Below are positions 36,607 to 47,330 of a DNA stretch of 64,000 nt, piece after piece. A model generated the notes under the pieces. It was not told the origin of the DNA, made no database searches, and saw only the letters and a list, made by a program, of their open reading frames with translations. Position numbers and translations under genes: made by a program. The first letter of the stretch is position 1. Each line of letters opens with the position of its first letter. Source of the DNA: Trichoplax adhaerens (Eukaryota; Placozoa; Uniplacotomia; Trichoplacea; Trichoplacidae); the NCBI RefSeq assembly GCF_000150275.1, contig NW_002060947.1, positions 4,392,335 through 4,456,334 on the forward strand, given 5' to 3'.

Positions 36607-38997
36607 GATAAAATAAGTACTCGATATTATTTTTATTAGATAACAGGAAATGTCATTAACTTACTATTAACAAAAGCGGAAAAGCTGTAACGAAGTTTAA
36701 TTTTTAAATTGGACAAAAATCAGCAATAATTCTTTAACAGTTTATAATCATAGTTATGCGTTTGGTAGAAAATAAGCCTGGTTCCGAACAATTAACTAAT
36801 TTCAACGAGGTTGTAACTTATTAGATCATTTTTATTATAAAATCGTAACATCTTATTTAAATTTACTGCGATCTCAATTCGAACCACTTTTCGATTTTCA
36901 ATGCTAGGTATTATAGTAGCAATTTTGTAAATTAAAGGAGTATAAATACTTACTGCTTGGTAGTAGTCAGAGAGTAAAGCAATTAAGTGTTGTGTTGTAG
37001 CATGAATATGCCTATTTAGTATAGCATAACTGCTTAATCAAGTTTTAGCCAAGTGATAACCCGTCAAATGATTATTTTCTATTTCAGGTTGGTCATATAT
37101 GGGATCGCTGTCGGTAATGATTTATTTCTTGGTAGTTCTTATGAAGCTTTGTATCATTTGTAATTTATGATGTCATTGCCGTTGTGGATTTTAGACCTGA
37201 TTAATTAACGACTATAGTTCACTACATTCATGGTGCTATAACGTCAACTGCAGTTGTTGTAATCAACAAATATTGTTCATACGTATGTTTCTATACCCTT
37301 GTCTTTACTATCACGCGTGCACGTAGATGCTTGCGTATGCGTTGGAATTATGTATTAATAGGCCTTTATCTGGTGCAGTTTGTAAAAAGTAGCTATTGCG
37401 GTTGATGATACAAGCAATAATTGCCTTTATTGAGATAGTTGGTATGCAGTCTTGCTGCCTTTGTATCTAGGAGGGCCCCCAATTTTTTTAAATAAAAAAT
37501 GTGTACTTGCCTTGTAAAATTGAATAATTTGTTTAGCTATGAAACCTTAATCTGATATGATTGTAGTATTTATTATTAGATGGAGCAAATTGAAAATTGC
37601 ACTGGTTTGTTCAGGAAAGTTGATTAATCATTATAATTGATTGGCGAAGTACTGTACATAGAAATGTGGTCATGGGAGTACGCGTCCAAGACGTAGGGGT
37701 GGGCCTACGTGCTAATTGTTGACTGGCTTTGCCTTAACGTTCATGTTATATAGTATTCAAGTAAACAGTAGTTAAGAGATAATAATAAGAGACTGAAGAA
37801 AAAGAGATGACCCTGTACTGTATGCATCGTCGCTATTCACTAACTAACCGTACACGTAGTAAAGGAAGACCAGGGAATAAGGTGGCCGCGGCTAAAATTC
37901 CGCATGGATATACATTACTTTGGATTCTACTGTAGTACAATATATAAGTGCACTATCTTGGGTAGATTGAAGTACTGTAAACGACTTTGTACTGACAGAT
38001 TAAGCTATATTATAACGTAACGTAGACGGTATTAAAATTGCTACAGTACAGTGCCAAATTGGATTGAATTAGATTGTTAATTCTAGTTCAATATCAGACG
38101 TTATTCCTAGTAAAACGTTGGGTATATTATGTAATCTTGTATAACGATATTTGCATGGGTCACCGGAGGAAAACCTAGGTATTCTTCTACATGCTTCCGT
38201 CCAGTATTATGCGATATCGCATGATACGGAATTGGCTAAGCATGGCTTTTTTTAGCATTGTCCATTCTGGTCGGGCCTAGTGTACAAAGTTGTAGTCAGT
38301 CTTAAGCAAGGAATGTCCATGGGAATCTCTCAAACTCTCAAGATTTGCCCTGACGGCAACTTTCACCATGCTTAATTAATTAATAATAATATATATAATT
38401 TATTTAATATACAGGTATTCTGTTTTCTCGCTGCCGACTCGATAACTGGATATTATGAGATTTTCCGATTTCGACAGATAGACAGACAGATGTCATCGAT
38501 CGCGGGCAGTACACTTAATCCACTAATCCAGTACAAAAGCAAATACAGTACAGTACAGTACGTACAGTGAGCTTTGCACGGTGAGCGTTGGTACTGTACT
38601 GTAGCGTATTCGTCGTGACTCAGCTGAATACAGTACAGTACAAGTACTGCTAGACTACAGTACAGTACTGTACTGTAGAGACCGTTAGGGTCTCCAGGCT
38701 ACAGTCTATCTGTACAGTACTGTACTGTAACTGTACTGTACTGTCAACGCATTCATCAAGCTGAGTTTGAATTTTAGGCAGAAACAAGAGGAGAAGCCAA
38801 GGCAATTTGTTTGGGATTAAATTGATTAAATCGGAGCGGTACAACTTCATTTTGAGCGGATAGATCGTTTTAGGTTATCCTACCATGACCTATTTCAATT
38901 TTAGTTACGTTGAACGTATTGCTCTAGATTGATAGCTTAATGATGAAGTAGATGCAATCTATTTTGATATTTTGGACCAATCGACAGCCAACAAGAA
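36607..38997. other. Intergenic between THOC2 and PCF11
   Basis: This 2.4-kb spacer holds the THOC2 3' UTR and PCF11 promoter. No exon was recognised. A TACTGTAC repeat block near its right end is listed separately. Confidence 0.6.
38541..38746. repeat. Palindromic TACAGTAC/TACTGTAC repeat block
   Basis: Dense CAGTA/TACTG pentamers. They include a perfect 24-bp palindrome at 38655-38678 (CTACAGTACAGT and its reverse complement) and short runs to about 38746. It is the same repeat type as at 18.3 kb, and lies about 250 bp upstream of the PCF11 start codon. Confidence 0.9.
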
Positions 38998-41900
38998 ATG
39001 GACGAATCGGAAAGGCAACGAGATATTTGTAATTCTTATATGTCGACGTTAACTGAGTTAACGAATAATTCCAAACCCGTGATTAATGTGTTAACGATCT
39101 TGGCGGATGAAAATAAGGAATTTGCTACTCATATTGTACGAATTTTGGAAGGAAGATTGCGAGAAGTAAGTTGTAGGATTGTATAGACGCTAGTTGCTCT
39201 TCCTTGATATGCTAGAGGATACTGCAGTTAAGCGAAAATACTGTACTCATCTCTATTGTATAGGTTACTGTATTAGTATTATGCGTACGTTGAGTTTGAA
39301 AGTAACGTCGGCTTCTTGTTGAAATTTTCAATGAAATGGATAGTATGCATGCAAGAATGGTTGATTGATATTACTACATATAGAAGGCCTAAGGTCATCT
39401 ATCCAAGCTTTTCTTACGATACATAGAGAGACTACCTACTCAATATATGTATCTTGGATTACATTAGCCTTGTTCACTAGACTCAAGTTACATTTTGACC
39501 CAGATGACGATGGCCTACATGGAACTAAAACGACGTCCATCGGCTTTCCTTGCAATAGGAGTCTTTTGAGCTATTTGGGACTACGTGCGCTTACAACAGT
39601 AGCATTTTTCTTTACACAAACCAACCCATCGCTTAATTATACCTCCATATTATCTGAATGGATTGTTCTTTTATCCATTTTTAATATCCTAGTAGTCATA
39701 TACATTTTTGAATTCATTTCCGAAATGTCTATCGACGCGTTATTGCCATTTGTCTATGAGAAAAAATGGCAACGAATTCATGATACAAATGCTTCATACA
39801 ATATTGTACTGTAGAAAATGATATTTTACTGTTGTACCAAGCTGTGCCGTAAACTCTAGTCTAACTGTTGATACTGCAGCCAAAGACGCTTTATGCTGTC
39901 ACTGTAGGGCTAACACCATCATTTTTGTCACCTGCTCAACACTACTTCAATGTGATTTTAATTAATTCAATTCATATAATTACTTAGCCCTTGTTCTCAT
40001 TGGAGAAGTCCTTGTTGATATTCCCCATCTCTTACCCAATGGTACTATCAAGGAATACACACGCACAAGTTGGCAGAATAGTAGCTCTTGCCACTGTCCA
40101 CCATGACCTAGGCAGTGTTAATTTTGATGAATATTCAATTCTTCCTTACAGTTATTGAACAGCAATGATTCACTGCTATCAAGACGCTTAAACAAGGCTT
40201 CACTTTTTACCCGCCATTTTAAACCTATCCCTACAAGTTGGATTGCGGCCAGTGTGCAGTGTGCGTTCAAACGCATACTGTACTGTATAGTACTGTACAC
40301 TGACTACAGTACTAAACCTGTAGTGTATAGTAAACTACTTGAATACACATGTTATTATGCGAAAGGCGAAGTTGCGCCATTAGTAGAAATAGAAGGCAAA
40401 ATTCCAATCGACTGCTCTACCAGTCTTATTAAAATGAAGACAGTAATATAATAATAATATGCACTACGATGGTACTTTTAAATCTCACAATTGGAGGATC
40501 AAAAGTGAAATGAAATGGGCATGATCCGCTTATTTTCTGATAGTCCATAACGAGGCAGATCTTCCTAGATTATAAAGTCTTGGTTGTTCCATGACATATG
40601 TATGCACTCTATGCCATGTTAATCGGAAAAAGTGACATGATCGTAGCATACGGTTATGCGTATATTCATAGCTGCCACTCGTATACTATTGTTAGTCATG
40701 GCGTCCATTTTTACTTCAGAGTCAAATTAAGGCCACACTCTTCCATAAGTCGGAAACCATTCTCTACTGCCACAAGGGCTATTGTGACCATACAAGTAAA
40801 CAATACTGTACAGGAATAGGATTGAATAGCGCGTTGGTCTAAGGGCATTAGGGTTGGCCAATTTCAGGTTTTGACCGTATAACTTACACAAAATACAAGA
40901 TAGGCTAGGATATCACAGCGGCTAACGATACCTAAGTCATACTCTGATGCACAAGTTTCTTTTTACAATGATCGGCAATATTGTTTATAGTAGTCAATGC
41001 TGTATTGACAAGTCGAAATGTAGTAGTAAAGTTTTGATCAAGTAGCGTTGGAGAATGTGAATCTAGTTTAAAAATGGAATAGGTACAGCATTTTGCTACC
41101 ATAAAATGACTCATCTCTTCCAATTGGTAAACTAATCTATTTGCAATAACTTAAACATCATCTTTGGTTTATAACCGCTTTTTAGGTCAACATCGAGATG
41201 AAACTTCCTGTACTTTATTTGATCGATTCTATTGTAAAAAATATTGGTGGACAGTATCGCGAACTTTTCACTCAAAATTTAGTATCCAATTTTTTCCATG
41301 TCTTCAACCAGGTACTATGGTGATAATCATTGATTTAATTTCATTTTAGTCAATGAGTACTTCATTGTCGAGGATTCTATAACAGAAACTTTCAGTAACA
41401 CCTAATCATTGCATTTTATTACATATGTGTATAGGCTAATGATAAAGTTAAGCATAGCTTATGCAAATTAAGAAATACTTGGGAAGGCGTATTCCCACCT
41501 AAGAAATTAAAAGCTTTAGACAATAAAATGCGTGAACCTGATCGCAAATCGCCTTCTCCACCTAAAAATATTCACGTTAATCCGCGATTTATAGAGGTAA
41601 TTAGCGTTTGCTTTACCTTCAATCTATTTCCCTATACGTTTATTACTGTTACTACTTGTTTATTGCATGTATTTGACACTTGAAATTTTATATGGTTATT
41701 ATTACATATATAGTTATATATCTTGTACCTCCCGTTACAGTACTTAGCTGATTTTTTTATACATGGTGTTAAAAAGATTGTATATCAGATTAGAAAAAAA
41801 TTTTGGATAATATTTTAAGGGTATTCAACTCAGAATGTAATTCAATAGAACTATTATTTTCTTTGTAGCAAATGCTAACTCGCTATGTATTATGCAGATA

Positions 41901-44407
41901 AGAGTAATAGTGTATGAGAGTAGGAGTCATTTGTATATCCTATTATCGATATTACTCCTATAGTAGCTTATACTTTGTAATTCCTGTAGTTTCTGTAGTT
42001 CTTAAAGTAAAACCTGAACTTGGAGTTACTTAAAATCTTAAAAATAGTACGTTGCGTATACAATATATATATAATCCATAAATAGCTTTATTATTTATAC
42101 TCTACCAGTCGGTGTTAGTTTAGTTTAATGTTGTTTAACTTAGATCCTCTTTCGGAGTATTAATTCTAATCTTAGATGAGAATATACAGTACAATGCATT
42201 GTTGTATTTTCCTACATGGATCAGAATAAGTAATCGTGACAATCTCAAGGTGCAATTCTTTCTCCAATGTCACCTTTAGAGAGAGTATATCTTTTCGGTA
42301 TATATTTTTTCTCGCACTGAATGAGTTAATTAAAAATAAAGCGCTTTAGAACTACTGAATTTTGAGAAGAGATGGTTACTAGCCTTATTGAACCCTTATA
42401 TAACTATTTAAATCTAGTACCGCCATCCTGCTCCTCGGTCGGAATTTAGACCTAGACCTTACAATGATTTTCGAATGGATCGTCCCATGTATGATGCGGA
42501 AGATGGGCATAGACACCCTCGAGATGTCTACGGACCTCCTCACGAATTTATGGGACGGCCACGAGGATTGATTGATGATTGGAGACCACCGGGTCCTCAA
42601 CATCCTGAGATATTTCGTCCACCCCGTCCAGTTATGGACTGGCCTGAGCAAAGACCTCGCTTTAACTCTGGTCCTCCACGCCCCTACAAGGCTCCTCGTA
42701 AACGTAAAGAGGAAGACCCTAGGATTGATCCTCACAGTAGAGAAAAACGTGGCAGGCATCGTGCTACAGGTAGTTTTAAGATGAAACTGATAGTTAAAAC
42801 TGTAATTAACATCCTGTACTTCACTATTTGCAAATTAGTATCAACGGAAATACCCAAGGTTGTAAAGCCAACCGAATCCCTAAAGCGCAATAAAAATCAA
42901 CAAAAGAAATTAGCTCATAATACATCAACTCAACAATCGAAAGTAGGAACTATCAATAAAGGTATTATTTTCTTTCTTGAAAGATAATAGTATAATTGAT
43001 TATACATTTATTATAGGACTTGGCGTGTTATTGATTTTAGTGTGGCTAGATGTATCAATAGTAGAATACGATAAATATAATACGAAAGCTGTTTTTACGT
43101 CAAATCTACCAAAATATTTTCATCGATATAGACAAGGATGAAGCCCAAGATATCCAGAGCCTTCTGCAAAATTTAATAAAAAATGGAATATTACCAAGTG
43201 GCGAAAGTCCAAGCCCTATATCTAACGTTATTCCTCAGTTATCTTTAAAGGAAGAAGATTTAAAAAAGTGATGAGTATTAACAGTTGTGATATTGGTTTA
43301 AGTTAATTATTTCTTTTATATCTTAAATGTTCCTTTTTTGTTTAATTAGAAATTACGTAGGCGTAATAGAAAAATTATATAAGAAAAAGCAGTGTTCTAT
43401 GTGTGGAGATAGATTTAGTAGCGATGGTGCTAGGAGTGATTATAGCAATCATTTAGATTGGCACTTTCGATATAATAGTCGAAGGAATGATTCTAAAAGA
43501 AATCGATCAAGACCATGGTATTTCTTACTAGAAGTGAGTCGTTGAGAATTTTGCATAATCTAATTTGTTTATTGAATGTAATAACGCTGTAAAATTACTC
43601 ACAGGATTGGACTACATGTGAGGATTTAGACGATCCTGATAAGGGAGGTATGATGATGAAATTTCATATTTTAACTGATATTTCTTAAAATTGGTATTTA
43701 TTACTAAGAATCTGCCGCTTTGCGCAATCGAAATTGGATTTTTAACGTAGCATTTAGTAAACTTTTTGAAGATGCAAAAATGAATGAATCAAGCGATGAA
43801 AAGATTTTAGAATCACTTCAGTGTAATTTAATACCGAACAGTGAGGATCAGGTTTGTATGTAGATCAGTGTTAGATGTGATAGTATTCGATATAGTAAAA
43901 CGAAGGTAATATCGCTTCATTTTTTACTGACTGTATTTTACGATAGGTTTGTGCTCTTTGTCACGAAGCATTTACTGACAAATTCTGGGAAGAGAACGAC
44001 GAGGAGTGGCATTTTAGAAATGCGAAACTGGTTGATGGAAAGGTATGATTAAGTAGTGGATCTATTTAGTCCTTCGTAATATACATGACCAACTATAATA
44101 TAATGCTATATATATATATTTTTACTTAGGCTTATCATGCATCTTGTTACGATGACGCAATCGGAGTAAGTCGAGTAATTAATTTTGGATATACCTTATG
44201 GTCTAACTTAAGTGAGATTTTTCGACTTCAAACTCTCTAATAAATGCTTTAAAAATTTTTCTATAGAATCCCTTGCTTGATGTTGATAGTAATAGTATTA
44301 CAAAGAAGTTAAATGAAGATACTAATGCGGATGATATTTATGATGACAAAACACAATGTAAAGAAGGAAATAAAACGGGTTCTTTAGAACAAACTGAGCA
44401 AACCTGA
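38998..44407 (+). CDS. PCF11: PCF11: cleavage and polyadenylation factor
   Basis: Twelve exons: 38998-39165, 41186-41311, 41435-41596, 42418-42769, 42839-42961, 43132-43267, 43350-43533, 43605-43647, 43709-43851, 43947-44042, 44130-44165, 44267-44407. They total 1710 nt (569 residues), all phases consistent. Residues 1-~150 form the RNA polymerase II CTD-interacting domain (NSKP.IN.LTILA.EN; KLPVLYLIDSIVKN; LRNTWEGVFP). The middle is Pro/Arg-rich and low complexity (YRHPAPRSEF...). Residues ~310-330 resemble the short motif preceding the fingers in animal Pcf11. Finger 1 is C371-x2-C374...H390-x3-H394 and finger 2 is C481-x2-C484...H514-x2-C517. Pcf11 bridges Pol II Ser2-phosphorylated CTD to the 3'-end machinery (CFIIm, with CLP1) and promotes termination. 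The protein is about a third of human length because the disordered middle is short. Intron 1 (39166-41185) is unusually long for this window. Extra exons in intron 3 (41597-42417) cannot be excluded. Confidence 0.92.
39365..39814 (+). CDS. Membrane-protein ORF inside PCF11 intron 1 (Frag1/DRAM/Sfk1-like?), partial
   Basis: An open frame of 149 codons ending in TAG lies within PCF11 intron 1 on the same strand. There is no ATG near its beginning; the first in-frame codon after a stop is TTG, and a possible 3' splice site (acatatag) ends at about 39385, so it looks like a terminal exon. The product has at least three hydrophobic stretches: YSIYVSWITLALF, LGLRALTTVAFFF and SEWIVLLSIFNILVVIYIFEF. 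The last, with Glu-Trp before the helix and Glu-Phe after, recalls the end of the Frag1/DRAM/Sfk1 family; this is a weak pattern-level similarity. The upstream exons were not found in the ~200 bp before it or in the PCF11 promoter region. It could be a nested gene, an alternative PCF11-locus exon or a relic. Confidence 0.4.
   Translation: MILLHIEGLRSSIQAFLTIHRETTYSIYVSWITLALFTRLKLHFDPDDDGLHGTKTTSIGFPCNRSLLSYLGLRALTTVAFFFTQTNPSLNYTSILSEWIVLLSIFNILVVIYIFEFISEMSIDALLPFVYEKKWQRIHDTNASYNIVL
40275..40310. repeat. TACTGTAC-rich patch in PCF11 intron 1
   Basis: A short run of TACTGTA-type motifs, of the same family as the larger blocks in this window. Confidence 0.7.
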
Positions 44408-47330
44408 TATCACCGATTGTACCGAAAAGCGTGATAGTAAGACTAGAAATTTTTAAATTATATATGCTGTGGTGCGGTCGTAATCTAATGAGCTTGTGCG
44501 AAGAGGTAGTTATAAACTGAGAATTGAATGCCAAATTTATCCCGTTTGGACGTGTTTGCCTAGTTGACACCATCAGCAACTGATATATTAGAAATATAAG
44601 GCAACATAATCCTATTACAGTATGAAAAAAGGATTTAAAGTATTATTTCTATTTTTCTATCGTGACTGTTAGTCACTAGTGCAATTCATCAGTTGCTTAT
44701 ATGTAAATGTGGTAAGATATTTCAATTTCTAGTTCCATCATATCAAAGATAATAATACAGTGATAATGTATATGAAAGTGAATGATAACGTTATTCCTGT
44801 GCAAAAATCCCTTAAACTTCGTGCAGATCGTTTGAGATTATGTGTCTTACTCGTACTGTAAAAACTGCAAAAGGTCGTCTTCTTAAATAAAAGCAAGCAA
44901 CAGATGAACTTAGGTTCAATTAATTATTTTAATATTCTTATGTTGTGATCCTTATGGTCTTTGTGTTCTCCTAATTATATTGATCATTTATTAGTTACGA
45001 AGCACAGTACATGCATAATGAGGTATGCAACGCATGGTTTTTCGTAACAACAATTATAATACGATTTCCAGATATACATCTTGATTTGTTATTTTGTAGG
45101 CATTTGTTATTTAATTTGTGATAGCTTAAAGGGAATAGAGAAGATAAAATTATATGATTATTTTAATTACTACCAATAGCAACGATATTATTACTGATAG
45201 CGCGATTATAATACACCTACGATTAGTTTAGGTATGAATTGTATTGGCAATGTAACTCAATTAACAGTAAAAAATAAAATCGAAATATCTCATATCATCG
45301 GGTGTTATCTGTTATTGATTTTTGACATCAAATTCTTGATTTATACAACATGCTTTTTTGTAAAACCTCTATAGCAATTTTCTTTGGAGTACTGCTGAGT
45401 AGAAACTGAAACTGTTTCAATTCGATTTATTTGTGCCATACTATGTATGTAAATCGTAAACCATGGTAACACTAAGCGTAAATAAGTTTAGGGATAATAA
45501 AAACAGTAATGCGCATAAAGCAAAAGTTGTATACTTACTACAAAAGACAAAGTTTTACCGATTGCAACGCGTTAACATATACGTTATATCACAGTAAACG
45601 ACTGAACCATAAAGACTTGATCAAATAAAATAGTAATAAATGCAATCAGTAGTTTACAACTACAGTAGTACAGTATCTTACAGATTTAAGGTATGCGAAT
45701 ATCTTGGGTGAATTAAATTTCCAACTCTGTGTACCATGATCGATGTAATGCATGCCATATGTATATAGCAATAATAATGTATAATTTCGTAATCACTTTC
45801 ATTAATGCAAAAGTATCGTATTTAACCAGTTAGCCTTATCAGGTTGCTGCTATAATTTAAAGTTGTGAAATGATTTCAGTTTACAATTTGAGTACTTTGG
45901 TTGAAATGATTTCAGTTTACGATTTGAGTACTTTGGTAGTACTGCCCAATGTACTACACTATCTGTCTATAATATGACACAAGTACATAATACCTGTAAC
46001 AATATAATACAGGTGATACTAATTTAATTAATTAGAGCACGATAAGTACTGTAAACCGCATAAGCACAAGATCTTGCTCAGGTTGAGGCTTAATTCAATC
46101 ACAATACTGAAGAATAGTACATGTAGATTATTCCTTGTGATAGATAAGGTGTATAGTAGATGGAATTTGTTGATATACGCCATATACGTCCGTATGTATG
46201 CAATAGGTTTATTAGTTGATCTTATCCAGTTTACTTCACTCACTTTATACACATATTAGTACGGCATGGCTTCTATTTATTAGGAAGACATACTAGTAGA
46301 TGTACAATGCCTTTAAGGGCATATTCTGTAATATTCTGTTACGTTAGTAAATTTGAAATCAAAAACTAGGATTAATCCTTTTTTTAGATATTATTGCTCG
46401 AAAAATCAACCGCTAACATCAAAAACTAAATCATCTTCAACAACTTGAAAGGTAATTTTATGTTTAATTTGCATGATAATAGTTAATTAGCTGTAATATC
46501 TCAGTGACGAGTAGAGATATGATATACTGCACAATCTAACGGTATGATTCTATATGAATTATAATTATTAATTATCAAATAAGCTTTGCAGTTGCTATCA
46601 CGTTCAATTTAGCTATATCTGATAAAGAAGAAAATTAATCTATAGTCACATAGAGTACTTATTTGATATAAATGACAGAGAAAACACGAGTAACTGGTTA
46701 GTTAACACATACGAAACCATGATATCGCACACACTATCTACAAAATAACTTGCTAATCATCGGTAATATTATTTAATTTTCGTGTGAAGCTTGGTTGTAA
46801 GTGTGGGATGCTGGACAGCACGTATTTGCTGGGATAAAGTGATCAGATATAGAGATGATTACACAGTCATCAGTTAAATACACTTTCTTTAGCATTGGAT
46901 AATACACTAAATTATCGTTATTACCTGAGTTGTATTTTAATTACAGTAAAAGCATTATTCTAGTTGATGATCGGCTATAGATGAGGTAAATTAATCGAAC
47001 AAATGCCTTTACGATGAGGAGGGTGTAATCTGCGAATTTTGGGATGCTTTGATGAAATAAAGCAACCCGATGATGCAGTAATCCAGCGGGCACATTCCAC
47101 TTTTAATTTAACTTTCAAGGTATCATTATTATTCATTAACAACACCACGTGGAAAGAATTGCTTCAGTAAAGACCCTGCTGGCCATGTGGTCATCCATTC
47201 ATCGTAAAAACTATAACTATGGCTCATATCGTTGGTTGCTGTTGTTGGATTGGCCGTATCTACAAATGATAACGATACAATTGAAGAGTTTTGATATACG
47301 GTATCCATGGTTATTCAGGCTCATCGATCA
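44408..47330. other. Intergenic, PCF11 3' flank to Sel1-repeat gene 3' flank
   Basis: These 2.9 kb separate two convergent genes. AATAAA at 44886-44891 is a candidate PCF11 polyadenylation signal, 480 bp past the stop codon. A perfect-register 36-bp tandem duplication with one visible substitution lies at 45867-45938. Overlapping ORFs on both strands near 46030-46260 look like chance. Confidence 0.55.
45867..45938. repeat. 36-bp two-copy tandem duplication
   Basis: 'gaaatgatttcagtttac' followed by 'a/g atttgagtactttgg' occurs at 45867 and again at 45903, with one clear difference. A recent local duplication. Confidence 0.85.

Noticed and set aside
40155-40451. 98-codon ORF in PCF11 intron 1
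   Set aside because: Crosses a TACTGTAC patch, has no recognised domain and no acceptor in suitable phase.
42385-42759. Minus-strand 124-codon and second plus-strand ORFs
   Set aside because: They are shadows of the Pro/Arg-rich PCF11 exon 42418-42769.
46028-46259. ORFs on both strands covering the same 230 bp
   Set aside because: Mutually overlapping, no homology, no splice signals; typical chance pair.
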